NCBI RefSeq assembly: GCF_002964665.1
Contig: NZ_PQBZ01000002.1
Location: 310,001 to 374,000, forward strand
DNA: 64,000 nt
From: Pseudoalteromonas sp. T1lg23B
GTDB lineage: Bacteria > Pseudomonadota > Gammaproteobacteria > Enterobacterales > Alteromonadaceae
Reading direction: 5' to 3'
A model generated the notes under the pieces. It searched no databases, had not been told where the DNA came from, and saw only the letters and a list, made by a program, of their open reading frames with translations. Shown piece after piece: positions 1 to 9,791 of the stretch. A program made the position numbers and the translations under genes. The stretch's first letter is position 1. Every line of letters begins with the position of its first letter.

Positions 1-277
1 TCATTAAGTCATTACCAGCGAGTAACTCCCTCGCCTGTGATCCCAGTTGGCTGCTTGGCTCAATGAGGATCACCCAACCTTGTTGTAGGGTCAGCTGATG
101 AGGAATATCCGCTTCAAGGAGACTCAGCATGTTATTTACGGGGGGTTGGTTTGCAACGACTAACGTACTTTGTTGATCGGGCAAAGTGAGTTGCATTAAC
201 GCATGATGGTGCATCTCAGTGTCGAGTACCTGAGTGCGAATAGCGAAGATCCCTGGCTCAAGAAATAATGTTTTCAT
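1..277 (-). CDS. Partial regulator, probably AraC family (N-terminal part)
   Basis: An open frame runs from an ATG at 277 leftwards off the window edge, giving about 92 residues that begin MKTLFLEPGIFAIRTQ. The visible part reads as a soluble beta-rich cupin-like sensor region with an HHH run near residue 23, of the kind found ahead of AraC-type DNA-binding domains. The helix-turn-helix region is outside the window, so the family assignment is inference. It lies just beyond the pyrophosphatase terminator on the same strand and is probably transcribed separately. It could equally be another cupin-fold protein. Confidence 0.5.
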   Translation of the reverse strand, partial: MKTLFLEPGIFAIRTQVLDTEMHHHALMQLTLPDQQSTLVVANQPPVNNMLSLLEADIPHQLTLQQGWVILIEPSSQLGSQARELLAGNDLM

Positions 278-291
278 TGATTGACGATAAC

Positions 292-322
292 AAAAAACCG
301 AAGCAAGCGCTTCGGTTTTTTT
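292..322 (-). terminator. Rho-independent terminator
   Basis: An inverted repeat with stem ACCGAAGC / GCTTCGGT is flanked by A runs on the left and T runs on the right, so it can act in both directions. It sits 20 bases beyond the stop of the minus-strand pyrophosphatase gene and is its likely terminator. Confidence 0.85.
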
Positions 323-343
323 AAAGGGTTCTTACTTAAGTGA

Positions 344-1264
344 TTAAGCAAATGCATCTTGTAGTGGTGGTACAACTTGTTTTTTGCGGCTCAATACACC
401 GTCAAGCCAAACGCGGCTTTGTTCAGGCTTCACACCGTAGGCTGCTTCAATCACACCTTCGTCGTCTGATGCGATCAGCATTTGTGAGCCTTCTTTCATA
501 ATGTCAGTGAGCAGTAGTAATACTGAGTGACGGCCACCTTCTTCTTTCAACTTAGCGATATCAGCTTCTAAGTCTGCTTTGATATCATCAAATACAGATA
601 AATCAATTACTTCTAGCTGGCCAATACCTACAAGCTTACCGTTCATGTTGAAATCTTTAAAATCACGCATCACAAGGTCGCGTGCTGGCGTGCCTTCAAC
701 TGCTGATTTTACTTTGAACATGTCCATGCCCAGTTCTTTGAAATCTTCAACACCTGCTATCTCAGCCAGCGCTTCAACACACTTGATGTCAGCTGTGGTG
801 CACGTTGGTGATTTGAAGATAACTGTATCACTTAAGATTGCACACATCATGATGCCTGCAATATCTTTAGGAATTTCTACGCCATAGAAGTCATACATCA
901 TTTTAATGATGGTGTTGCTACAGCCTACTGGGCGGATCCAACACTCAAGTGGCGTAGAGGTTGTTAAGTCACCTAACTTATGGTGATCAACCACGCCTAC
1001 AACGGTGGCCTGATCAATATCATCAGGTGCTTGTGTTTTTTCTGTGTGGTCAACGATGTACACGTTTTCACCCGCGTAGCTCATTTTAAGTTCAGGCGCT
1101 TCAAACCCAAAACGGTCAAGAATAAACTGGGTTTCAGGTGATACTTCGCCCAAACGTGTTGGGATAGCTGCTTCACCAATTTTGTTTTTTAAATATGCCA
1201 GTGCAATTGCACCACAAATAGAATCTGAATCTGGGATTTTATGACCCACTACGTACATTGTCAT
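344..1264 (-). CDS. ppaC: Manganese-dependent inorganic pyrophosphatase (family II)
   Basis: Hydrolyses pyrophosphate to two phosphates in the cytoplasm and so drives biosynthetic reactions. The 306-residue product has the DHH-family layout: GHKIPDSDS near the N terminus, VDHTEK in the middle and the metal-binding VVDHHK motif, followed by a DHHA2-type C-terminal domain ending SRKKQVVPP, the region that contacts substrate in this family. Length matches family II enzymes (about 305-310). The ATG at 1264 is preceded by AGGAG nine bases upstream; a second in-frame ATG two codons later is also possible. Transcribed alone, with a terminator at 292-322. Confidence 0.95.
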   Translation of the reverse strand: MTMYVVGHKIPDSDSICGAIALAYLKNKIGEAAIPTRLGEVSPETQFILDRFGFEAPELKMSYAGENVYIVDHTEKTQAPDDIDQATVVGVVDHHKLGDLTTSTPLECWIRPVGCSNTIIKMMYDFYGVEIPKDIAGIMMCAILSDTVIFKSPTCTTADIKCVEALAEIAGVEDFKELGMDMFKVKSAVEGTPARDLVMRDFKDFNMNGKLVGIGQLEVIDLSVFDDIKADLEADIAKLKEEGGRHSVLLLLTDIMKEGSQMLIASDDEGVIEAAYGVKPEQSRVWLDGVLSRKKQVVPPLQDAFA

Positions 1265-1509
1265 TAGACGGTGCTCCTTAAATTTTGGCTGTCATTTTAG
1301 CAAAGAATATGAGCAATTAAACAGCTAAAAAGTCGCATACTTGATGGCCTGCTATAAATAACAGGTTTTATGTTATAAAAATGTATAAATTGCGCTTGTT
1401 TTAATGTGAATATTAGAATTATCTGCGGGTGATTAATTCACTGTCATATGTTTGTAATAAATTATTCCGCGATGTTTTTTATAAAAATTCCTCATTTTGA
1501 CTTATTTCT

Positions 1510-3147
1510 GTGTCATTAATACTCTTGCTATGTCGCACCGTGGCAAAACCTAGTCAGGATATGGTTGATGCTCAACAGCAAGCGCAGTCGCTACACTGGT
1601 TGAAAAAAATAACACACAGTCGCAAGCAACAGCTCAGTTGGATCATGATACTACTGGCAAGCCCGATTATTGTTGTATTGACAATGTTGCCGCCATTGGA
1701 TTATTTACCACCACTCAAAAAAGATTCTATAGATTCATTCATCCGCTTTCCTGCCAGTGCGCATTTAGATTTGATTGAACAGGAAATCGTGATGCCAATG
1801 GCGAACAGGCTCGAACCGTATCTTAGTGGCAACGCAGAGCCCAAAGTTAAAAACTATTACATAGCCGTGTCCCCAGGCATTATGTCAATGGGGACGCGAG
1901 CGCAGGATCAAACGCAAATAAATGAACTTAAAGCTTTGATAAGCAACGAAGTAATGAAAGGTTTCCCCGATACGAAAGCGTTTACCACACAAGGCTCAAT
2001 TACAGGGAAGTTTGGTGGCAATAGAAGTTTCACGTTTCATATTCAAAGTGAACACATCGAACACTCTGCGGCGGGCATTAGTAAAGTAAAAGCTATGCTT
2101 GAAGAGGCGATGCCTGGCGCGGTTATTCGTACTTCTCCTTCCCTAAGTGCATTTAAGCCTGAATTAACTATTCAGGTTAATAATGAAAGGCTTAGCGAGC
2201 TAGGCTGGCAGTATGCGGAATTTCAAAGCGTGGTACAGATGTTGGGAGATGGCTACTACATTGGTGAGCATTTTGACGGCCAAACGCGTATCAATAAAAT
2301 CCTCAAAACCAGTGGCACGGATAGTCCTAGCAAATTGGCGCAAACTCCGTTGCTTGGTTATGGTGGTACACAGCATTACTTCTCGGATATTGCACAGATA
2401 GAAGAATCCAGCTCGTTGCTTAAATTACAGCGTGTTGACCGTCGGCGCGCAGTTTCTTTGACTGTGATCCCACCCGATGAACTGACCTTGGGTGAAGCGG
2501 TGACGCAAGTCGAACAATTACGTATGCGTATGTTAGCTGAATTACCTTCTGATAGTGCAATCTTGATGGGGCAAACAGCCAACAAGCTACATCAATCAGT
2601 GAATAATTTATTACTGCTAATGTTACTGGCGATTGTGCTGCTGTTTATGATTGTGGCGGTGATCTTACGCTCCATAAAGGCGAGTTTGATGGTGACATTA
2701 ACTTTACCTTTGGGCGCTATTGGCGGGGTGCTGCTGCTTAACGTTCTCAACCTCTTCACTAAACAAACATTAGATCTGCTGACCATAATTGGCTTTATTA
2801 TTTTAGGCGGTTTGGTGGTGAATAATGCCATTTTACTGTTATGTGCGTATCGAGATCACGTTGTGGATGAGGGGATGCAAGTCAAAGACGCAGTCTATCA
2901 AGCCATAGCACAACGAAAGCGTCCTATTTTAATCAGTACACTGACCAGTATTTTCGGCATGTTACCGTTGTTGCTTAACCCTGGTGTTGGGTCTGAAATT
3001 TACCGCGGTCTTAGTGCTGTCGTCGTTGGTGGAATGAGTTTTAGTTTGTTGTTTTCATTTATTTTAATTCCATGTTTATTGTTGTTGTTTAAACCCTATG
3101 CGGGGGCTAAACGCAGCGCATCTGCAGAGGTAGCTCAATATGCGTAA
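1510..3147 (+). pseudogene. RND efflux permease, N-terminal half missing
   Basis: The 545-residue frame corresponds only to the C-terminal half of an RND (AcrB/HAE1-type) inner-membrane pump. It contains one membrane helix near residues 45-65, a periplasmic porter region, and then the last block of membrane helices with GLVVNNAILL and the STLTSIFGMLPLLL region. Normal members have about 1,000-1,050 residues and two such halves. The 245 bases upstream are AT-rich and show no trace of the missing half in any frame. The first possible start is a GTG at 1510; an ATG at 1561 is an alternative. It overlaps by eight bases the adaptor gene that follows. The pump is probably non-functional, though a stable half-protein cannot be excluded. 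Confidence 0.8.
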
Positions 3148-4159
3148 GTTATTATTTATCACAACGTTGCTGTGTGTGTCCGTGGTCAATGCTCAGCAAC
3201 CAGTCAAGACCAGTACGATAGCTTCGCAAAAAATTGCACGTTCATTCCATTCCATTGCTGAGGTTGTCACTTTGCAAGAAGTTGATATTGCGATGGAAGT
3301 TGAAGGGAAATTGGAGTGGGTGGCACAAGTTGGAGCAATGGTTAAGCAGGGCCAGCCGATTGCTCGCCTTGATGGACGTCTGTATGAATTGCAATATGCC
3401 AGTCATGTTGAATATCTAGAGGAGCTGGCTTTGCAGCGTGATTTTGCCAAGCGTGAAGTGGAACGTAAAACGCGTTTGCACAAAGAAAATGGTCTGTCCG
3501 AGCAGGAGTTGGATGATGTTAAACAACGTCTTGCACTGCTTACCCAGCAAGTGAAAAAAGCTGAAGTAGACAAGCAGCTTTATCAATTAAATGTGCAACG
3601 TAGTTTAGTGTTGGCTCCTTTTGACGGTCAGGTGGTGACTCGAAAAAAAGTGAAAGGTGCCTTTGTCGAAGCAGGCGAGGCATTGCTGACTTTTGTGGAT
3701 ATTTACAACAAAGAAGTCCGTGCCAAAATTCCAGTGGCTAAGTCTGCTGAACTAGTCAACGGTAACACGACCGTGACGATTGAACTTCAAACGGGGCAGG
3801 TTGAAGGGCAAGTGAAGTCGGTCGTGCAGGCAGGCGATGAACACTCTAGATTGGCAGAGGTACGGGTGACTTCACAGCACTCATTGCCAGCGATAGCGAT
3901 GCCTTTAAATGTCATTTTTACGACTCACTACGAGGATATCGTGTGGCAGGTGCCAAAGGACGCGTTGCTATCAAATAAAAATCAATACTTTATCTATCAA
4001 GTTGATGAGCATGATCAGGCCAAGAAAGTACCCGTGCAAGTGCAAAGCGATACGGGGAATGATAACATTTTAGTCACCGGTGAACTGCACGCTGATAGGG
4101 AAGTAATTATTCGTGGTGCAGAGCAAGTAGTGATAGGTAAACCGGTAATCAAACTTTAG
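3140..4159 (+). CDS. RND efflux periplasmic adaptor (membrane fusion protein)
   Basis: A 339-residue HlyD/AcrA-type adaptor that would link an inner-membrane RND pump to an outer-membrane channel. It has a signal peptide ending near VNAQ, a lipoyl-like region (EGKLEWVAQVGAMVKQGQ, then DGRLYEL), an alpha-helical hairpin rich in Glu, Lys and Gln (about residues 90-150), and the second lipoyl half with APFDGQVV. The ATG overlaps the end of the truncated pump gene, so the two are translationally coupled. The order pump-then-adaptor is the reverse of the usual one. With its partner truncated, the adaptor may be an orphan or may serve another pump. Confidence 0.85.
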   Translation: MRKLLFITTLLCVSVVNAQQPVKTSTIASQKIARSFHSIAEVVTLQEVDIAMEVEGKLEWVAQVGAMVKQGQPIARLDGRLYELQYASHVEYLEELALQRDFAKREVERKTRLHKENGLSEQELDDVKQRLALLTQQVKKAEVDKQLYQLNVQRSLVLAPFDGQVVTRKKVKGAFVEAGEALLTFVDIYNKEVRAKIPVAKSAELVNGNTTVTIELQTGQVEGQVKSVVQAGDEHSRLAEVRVTSQHSLPAIAMPLNVIFTTHYEDIVWQVPKDALLSNKNQYFIYQVDEHDQAKKVPVQVQSDTGNDNILVTGELHADREVIIRGAEQVVIGKPVIKL

Positions 4160-4179
4160 CCATTCAAAAGGAATATTTG

Positions 4180-5079
4180 GTGTCTTCAAGCTGTCACTCA
4201 GAGCTACAGGTTTTCCACTGTAACGTATTTTGCGCTCAACCGTATCGTGGTAATCAGGCTACGGTTGTGTGTTGCCCAGAACCACTGCATGAGTTGACCA
4301 TGCAATTGCTGGCCAGAGAGTTCAATACGCCAGAAACCATGTTTATGGTGATGTCAGAAGAACAAGTGTCATTACGCTATTTTACGCCACTAAAAGAAGT
4401 CAATAGTTGTGCACACGGGACGCTTGCGGCTGCATCGGTGGCATTTACATGCGGCTACAATCAAACCCCTACTTGGGTTGAATTAACAACGAATAATGGC
4501 TTGATCCGGTGCTATCAGGAAGAGGATGAACAGGGGCCATACTACGCCTTTTTTGCGCAGCAGCCGCAATGTGAGGTACTAACCGACTGCGCTCAAGATG
4601 TGCTTGATAGCCTTAGGGTGAATTCGCAGGCAATTCGTGGCGCGTATTTAACGCACTTCGCAGGAGCAGCCTCAAGATTGTTGTTACATCTTGATGAGGC
4701 GCAATTACTCCAATTGTCGCCAGATTGGCAGAAACTACATGAGGTTCAACAACAACAAAATCTAACCGCACTGTTTGCTTTTTCATGGCAACCCAACCAC
4801 AAACAACATCTCAAAGGGCGCATGTTCTCGCCGCTTATGGGCATCAATGAAGACCCCGTTAATGGTAATTCAGTGATAGCATTTAGCTGTGTATTAACAC
4901 ATTTATGCCAGTCCCACGGACAATCAATGCCAGAGGAAATTCATGCGCAGCAGGGGTTTAATTTTGACCGAGACGGTACGGTGCGTGTTGCACTGAGCAC
5001 GCCTGAAGCGCCACACAACTCAGTGCGTTTGGCCGGTCAGGTCATTCAGTTATATCACTTTACCATGGATGTAAAATGA
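4180..5079 (+). CDS. PhzF-family isomerase-like protein
   Basis: A member of the PhzF/YddE epimerase-like fold, enzymes acting on small metabolites through a catalytic glutamate. Family signs are FxxNVFCAQPYRGNQATVV at the N terminus, NTPETMFM carrying the expected catalytic Glu, LRYFTPLKEVNSCAHGTLAAA, and a C-terminal GINEDPVNGNS that resembles the GVxEDPVTGSA signature. About 299 residues, as usual. A GTG at 4180 preceded by GGA seven bases upstream is the likely start; TTG at 4177 is also open. It overlaps the next gene by four bases (ATGA), so it forms an operon with the hydrolase. Substrate unknown; no phenazine genes are nearby. Confidence 0.85.
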   Translation: MSSSCHSELQVFHCNVFCAQPYRGNQATVVCCPEPLHELTMQLLAREFNTPETMFMVMSEEQVSLRYFTPLKEVNSCAHGTLAAASVAFTCGYNQTPTWVELTTNNGLIRCYQEEDEQGPYYAFFAQQPQCEVLTDCAQDVLDSLRVNSQAIRGAYLTHFAGAASRLLLHLDEAQLLQLSPDWQKLHEVQQQQNLTALFAFSWQPNHKQHLKGRMFSPLMGINEDPVNGNSVIAFSCVLTHLCQSHGQSMPEEIHAQQGFNFDRDGTVRVALSTPEAPHNSVRLAGQVIQLYHFTMDVK

Positions 5080-5786
5080 GCGGTTCGAGCAACTTAAAAC
5101 TAACTATGGTTCCAGGCACGCAGTGTAATCACCGCCTGTGGGAGCGCTTAATACCAAGACTAAATGATCTGATACAGCCCAATCATGTGGCAATAGAAAG
5201 CTGTACCACTCGTAAGCAAATGTTGGCAGAAATTGATCAGGCACTTGCCTTCGGTGGGCATTTGCTGGGCTTTTCTATGGGCGGTTATCTGGCTTTACAA
5301 TATGCGCTTGAACATCCCAACAATGTACATTCTCTGGTTTTGATAGCCAGCAGCGCACTGGGTTTAAGTGAAGGTGAGAAGCAAGCCCGTAAAGGTATGC
5401 AAGATTTTCTGCAAACACATACTTATAACGGCATGTCGAACGCACGAATGAGAGAGTTCATTAGCCCACATAGATGGCAAGATAATGCGTTGCTTAGTGT
5501 GATTAAAGATATGGATAAAACGCTAGGCGGCGCAACGTTACTCAAGCAAATTCAAGCAACTTCATCACGACAAGATTTAAGCGGTTTACTCGCAAAATTA
5601 CAGTGTAAGGTATTAATAATTGGCGCGCAGCAGGATCAAAAAGTCGCGTGCGAAGATTTACAAGCAATGGCCAAGTTATTACCTGACGCAGAGCTTCTGC
5701 TGTTGGAAGACTGTGGTCATATGGTGCCTTTGGAACAACCGCAAGTACTGGCGCAAATACTCAATCAATTTTGTTTAGGTAGGTAA
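5076..5786 (+). CDS. Alpha/beta-hydrolase
   Basis: A 236-residue cytoplasmic hydrolase of the alpha/beta fold. The nucleophile elbow GFSMGG lies near residue 68, the likely acid Asp is in IIGAQQDQKV and the catalytic His in DCGHMVPLEQP near the C terminus, so the triad looks intact. The short lid resembles small MenH/MhpC-like esterases, but the substrate cannot be told. Its start overlaps the PhzF-like gene, and it precedes the transporter by three bases, so the three genes are likely one transcript. Confidence 0.85.
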   Translation: MSGSSNLKLTMVPGTQCNHRLWERLIPRLNDLIQPNHVAIESCTTRKQMLAEIDQALAFGGHLLGFSMGGYLALQYALEHPNNVHSLVLIASSALGLSEGEKQARKGMQDFLQTHTYNGMSNARMREFISPHRWQDNALLSVIKDMDKTLGGATLLKQIQATSSRQDLSGLLAKLQCKVLIIGAQQDQKVACEDLQAMAKLLPDAELLLLEDCGHMVPLEQPQVLAQILNQFCLGR

Positions 5787-5789
5787 ATA

Positions 5790-7033
5790 ATGAACAAGAA
5801 TCTGGCTTACCTGTATGGGGCGACCTTCTTCAGCGGTTTGGGTCGGGCATGTTATTGGTATTAGTAAATTGGATCATTCTAAAAACCTACGGTAGCTCTG
5901 CATTGATCGGTGGTTTAACCGCAGCTTCATACTTTGTGTGTTTTATTGCTTTGCCTCAGGTCTCTATTTGGCTAGATAAGTTTGTAAAGCGCACCCTGCT
6001 TGGCAGTATTTATGTCATCGCCGCGGCTCTTCAGTTGTTATTAGCAGCACTGCTGTTTGTTGGTGCAGAACTGCTGTATGTCATTATGGCCAGTACCATT
6101 ATGTCGGTATTGGTGCGTATGAGTGATCAGATGGCACGTTTGGCCATTGCCCAATCTCTTGCCCCTGAGGGGGAAATGCGCCAAGTCAGTCGTCATTTGG
6201 AGGTGGTGCGACAAGGCATTACATTAGTATCAGGAGGGATAACGGCTTGGTTTATCAGTGAGCTGTCAATGCAGGTGATGCTTATTGCTGATGCGTTCAC
6301 CTATCTCATGGGATTGTTATTGTTGTTGAAACTTAAGGTGTCGGATTCAGAGGAGAGCGGCAAGGTCGTGATTGCAAAGCAATCGAGAATCGAAGCGTTT
6401 AAAGAGAGTGTGATGTTCTTCAAGCATCATCAATACTTCTTTTTTCTCATGATATTTTCGATCGTAATTTATGTGATGATCCTAGCGCAAAATGCGCTAC
6501 ACCCTGCACATGTTGAGCAAGTATTGGCTGAAGGGGGGGAAACTTACGCGATTATTGGTGCCGTGTTTGGGTTAGGCGCGTTACTTGGTCCTGCGATTTC
6601 ATCTGTTTTTCATAAGACTGAGGTGAGCAAAGAATTTATTATTATTTTTGGCTTTGTGATTTATATGGCGGCTAATGTGGCGATTGTATTGATCCCCACC
6701 ATTTGGGCCACTTACATGAGTTTGATGTTGTTTTCCGCTAGCCACTCTTTGATTAGGGTAGAGCGGATGGCATTTATGATGGAATACACGCCAAAAGATA
6801 AAATAGGGCGGGTCAGTGGTAGCTTTGAGTTGATGGGCTTATTGTTGGTGGTCAGTGCAACGGCAGGTGTTGGTTTTATTATTGACTTCTTTAGTGTGCA
6901 AAGTGCTTGGCTTGTGATGCTAGGAATTATTTTCTCTAGTTTCTTATGCTTAGTTATCAGTATTGTTAAATTTAGCAAACAGCAACCGGTTGAAGCGGCG
7001 GTGATAAATATCGTCCAACAGGAAGAGCCATAA
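5790..7033 (+). pseudogene. MFS transporter with one-base frameshift near the start
   Basis: A major facilitator superfamily permease of about 414 residues with some twelve hydrophobic segments. The natural start is the ATG at 5790, which gives MNKNLAYLYGATFFSGLGR, a typical first-helix opening, but that frame meets a TAG within 25 codons. The rest of the protein (from MLLVLVNWIILK, 5849) lies in another frame. One missing base around 5847-5848 reconciles them, restoring FFSGLGRAMLLVLVNW. Translation from the internal ATG at 5849 would lack the first half of helix 1. The cause is either a genuine loss-of-function mutation or an assembly error. It belongs to the run of genes starting at 4180. 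Confidence 0.8.
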
Positions 7034-7038
7034 GCTAA

Positions 7039-7119
7039 TGATCACGGTCAGGGGGCATAGCCTTACAGGCCAATAACCTTTATTATCTCGGGATGGTTGT
7101 AAATACTCTGACCGTATCA
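7039..7119. repeat. Imperfect inverted repeat between transporter and lipid-anchored gene
   Basis: TGATCACGGTCAG at 7039-7051 is matched by the complement of CTGACCGTATCA at 7108-7119, with one extra base in the left arm. The arms enclose 56 bases upstream of the gene at 7157. It could fold as a long leader hairpin or be a pair of protein-binding sites; no family is recognised. Confidence 0.35.
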
Positions 7120-7156
7120 CAAGGTATGGTTAACAATGTAGTGATCCGGAGAACAC

Positions 7157-7636
7157 ATGAGGTTAGGCACTAAAGCGTGGAATAATGTGGTGATTATTTC
7201 GATGCTGTTGATGATCTTTTTTCTTAACGGCTTGCACCACAAGCTGAACCCTCAGACAGAGCTTCAAGGTCCTCAGCGATTGCTTCCAGAACAAAGCTTT
7301 GTGCTCACATTGGCGTTTCCTGGATATAAAATTGAGCGAATTGGTACTTCTTGGCGTATTGATGGACCTTGGCAGGCGCAGCCTGAACAATTGCAGGCAT
7401 TGGTTGCTCTGTGGCAAACTGCGCAATTGGATGTTGCGCAGGTGTCGTTAAATCAAGAGCAAGCACTCAGTGTTGCCCAATTTTGGCTCGCATCACAGGA
7501 GTTGCCACTCAGTTATCAGCTATACCTAGCGGATGGTCAATATTACTTGTTTGATAAACAGCAGCAGCATTGGTTGCAGTTATCTTTTGAACAAGCTAAC
7601 CAGTTATTTGCACCGCTCGCCTTAAGTAGTAATTAA
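7157..7636 (+). CDS. Uncharacterised membrane-anchored protein
   Basis: A 159-residue protein of unknown family. One hydrophobic segment (about residues 10-24, VVIISMLLMIFFLNGLHH) suggests an N-terminal signal anchor; the rest is a soluble domain rich in Gln and aromatic residues, probably facing the periplasm. The start ATG at 7157 follows GGAGAACAC. It lies just upstream of mutM (19-base gap, same strand), and the two may be cotranscribed, but nothing in the sequence suggests a repair role. Confidence 0.7.
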   Translation: MRLGTKAWNNVVIISMLLMIFFLNGLHHKLNPQTELQGPQRLLPEQSFVLTLAFPGYKIERIGTSWRIDGPWQAQPEQLQALVALWQTAQLDVAQVSLNQEQALSVAQFWLASQELPLSYQLYLADGQYYLFDKQQQHWLQLSFEQANQLFAPLALSSN

Positions 7637-7655
7637 TTTTTTTAAAGAGTAAACC

Positions 7656-8465
7656 ATGCCAGAACTACCAGAAGTTGAAGTCAGCAAATTAGGGATTCAA
7701 CCTCATATTGAACAACAAACTGTCACGCATGTTTTGATCCATAACGCGAGTCTACGTTGGCCCGTGCCAGATGAAGTACGTAGTATTGAGGGACAGGTTA
7801 TACGTGCGGTACGTAGGCGAGCCAAGTATCTGTTATTGGACACCGATGTGGGCAGTGTGATTTTGCATCTTGGCATGTCTGGACATTTGCGCATCGTGCC
7901 ACACAGTGAGGCACTAAAAAAGCATGACCACGTAGAAATACATTTTGGCAATGGTAAAGCGCTTAGGCTCAATGATGCTCGCCGATTTGGTGCATGTTTA
8001 TGGCAGGAGCCACAACACAGTCATGCCTTGTTTGCAAAACTAGGCCCCGAACCATTAACCGATGCGTTTAATGCGCAGTGGCTATTCGAACGTTCTCGAA
8101 ATAAAAAAATCCCAGTGAAACAGTTTATTATGGATAATCATGTGGTTGTGGGAGTGGGTAACATTTATGCCAATGAATCTTTGTTTAAAGCAGGCATACA
8201 TCCTAAAAAAGCGGCGGGCAAAGTTTCGTTACAGCGCTATCAGGCCTTAGCACCCATTATCAAACAGACGCTGAGCGCGGCAATCACTCAGGGTGGCACC
8301 ACCTTGAAAGACTTCGCTCAAAGTGATGGCAAGCCGGGTTATTTTGCGCAGCAACTATTGGTTTATGGCCGTAAAGGAAAACCCTGTGTTCAGTGTCAAA
8401 GCTTATTGCAAGAAATTCGCTTAGGACAGCGCAGCACGGTGTACTGCGCTCAGTGTCAAAAGTGA
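7656..8465 (+). CDS. mutM: Formamidopyrimidine-DNA glycosylase
   Basis: Removes 8-oxoguanine and formamidopyrimidines from DNA and nicks the abasic site. The 269-residue protein begins MPELPEVEV, in which Pro2 becomes the catalytic N-terminal nucleophile and Glu3 the acid. Other signs are the H2TH region [13 protein letters not shown] and a C-terminal zinc finger with CVQC and CAQC plus the conserved QRSTVYC loop. Length is normal. It ends four bases from the convergent M20 peptidase gene. One divergence is KLGIQPH where many members have RxGIxPH. Confidence 0.96.
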   Translation: MPELPEVEVSKLGIQPHIEQQTVTHVLIHNASLRWPVPDEVRSIEGQVIRAVRRRAKYLLLDTDVGSVILHLGMSGHLRIVPHSEALKKHDHVEIHFGNGKALRLNDARRFGACLWQEPQHSHALFAKLGPEPLTDAFNAQWLFERSRNKKIPVKQFIMDNHVVVGVGNIYANESLFKAGIHPKKAAGKVSLQRYQALAPIIKQTLSAAITQGGTTLKDFAQSDGKPGYFAQQLLVYGRKGKPCVQCQSLLQEIRLGQRSTVYCAQCQK

Positions 8466-8469
8466 TTAG

Positions 8470-9615
8470 CTATTGCGCTAATTCTTCGTCGATTATTTGT
8501 TGTGATGCATGCGTACTGTGGTTAAAGCACCACGTGGCTAGAATTTTGCTGACTTGCTTAATCCGTAATTCGAAACTCGATTTTAACGCCCGTTCATGAC
8601 GGGTGTGATCACCATCGCCAAATGGACCAAAGCCATCGAGTGTTGGGACTCCGACAGAGGATACAATATTAGCGTCTGATACTCCGCCGCGCTGTTCAGT
8701 GAGTAAGGGAGTACCTAAAATTTGATTGATTTCATCCAACAATACTTTTTGTGCTGTACTGGGTGCCATCACGCCACGTTGCAGACCGCCTCTGATGGTG
8801 ATGTCTACCCCCGTTACTTCGATAGCCAAGCAGATGTTCTCGATCCCTTCTAGTAAACGTTGTTGCTCATCAAGTGAAGAAAAGCGTGCCTCAACTACCA
8901 TGCTTGAATGTGGCGAAATGGTGTTGGCACCAATCCCTCCTAGGATTTTACCCACATTGACGGTACTGCCTCGTTTTAAGTTGGTTAGGCTGGTCATCTC
9001 TAGCAGCATGTTTGCCAAAGCAAAGTTGGCGTCCACACCATCGCTATAATGGTTGCCCGCATGAGCCGCTTTACCTGTGATATCTATCTCAAATGTGGCT
9101 ATGCCCTTGCGACCTGTTACCACTTCATGGTTTTCGCCTGCGGCTTCAAAAACGAGGCAAGCATCATAGTGTTTGGCCAATTCAGCAGTTAAATGTTTGC
9201 TGTCATCACTGCCGATTTCTTCATCACTGACCAGCAAAAAATCGACATTGTGCAATGGCCCAAATTGCGAACGTAACGCACGCAAGGCGTTCAATGCGAC
9301 GAAATTGCCGCCCTTCATATCACATACTCCAGGACCGTATACCCATTGTTCATCTTGGGTGAAGTCCGTAAAAGTGTGCTCTGGGAACACGGTATCTAAA
9401 TGGCCCAGTAAAAGCACCTTTTTACCCGCTTGTTTGGGAGTGTGAAACAATAAGTGGTCGCCTATCGTTTCACGTTGATAGCGTGTTAGAGAAAATCCTA
9501 ATGGTGCTAACAGCTCGATCATTTGTTCACCGTGTTGATCCACGCCCTTTTTATTCTTGCTGTGTGAGTTGCATGTAATGAGACTTGCTAGTTCGTCGAA
9601 ATTTAATGTTGTCAT
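8470..9615 (-). CDS. M20-family metallopeptidase (glutamate carboxypeptidase-like)
   Basis: A cytoplasmic two-zinc amidohydrolase of the ArgE/DapE/CPG2 group, about 381 residues. The metal ligands are visible in GHLDTVFP, DMKGGN, SDEEIG and the C-terminal GDGDHTRHE; KAAHAGNHY marks the dimerisation lid. It resembles carboxypeptidase G2-like enzymes that release a C-terminal acidic residue, but specificity is inference. The ATG at 9615 has AAGGAAA six bases upstream; an ATG at 9636 is less well placed. It is divergent from the two ATP-grasp genes and shares a 176-base promoter region with them, which suggests a common function in building and degrading an amide-bonded metabolite. Confidence 0.85.
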   Translation of the reverse strand: MTTLNFDELASLITCNSHSKNKKGVDQHGEQMIELLAPLGFSLTRYQRETIGDHLLFHTPKQAGKKVLLLGHLDTVFPEHTFTDFTQDEQWVYGPGVCDMKGGNFVALNALRALRSQFGPLHNVDFLLVSDEEIGSDDSKHLTAELAKHYDACLVFEAAGENHEVVTGRKGIATFEIDITGKAAHAGNHYSDGVDANFALANMLLEMTSLTNLKRGSTVNVGKILGGIGANTISPHSSMVVEARFSSLDEQQRLLEGIENICLAIEVTGVDITIRGGLQRGVMAPSTAQKVLLDEINQILGTPLLTEQRGGVSDANIVSSVGVPTLDGFGPFGDGDHTRHERALKSSFELRIKQVSKILATWCFNHSTHASQQIIDEELAQ

Positions 9616-9791
9616 CACGGCTTTCCTTGGTTGCATTGGCGCTCATCGTGGCCGTGCTCAGTTGCATTTCGGTGAAGCTTTTATGAACAAATTTTGTCCA
9701 GTTGATTTGGTCAAAAATGTGTCACACAGATCCTTTTACAATAGCAGGGTATGCAATTGCACCCCCCAATCAAAGGATCAAGGAGAACACA

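Noticed and set aside
1265..1509. Search for the missing N-terminal half of the RND pump
   Set aside because: No frame in this AT-rich stretch resembles RND sequence, so no remnant is annotated.
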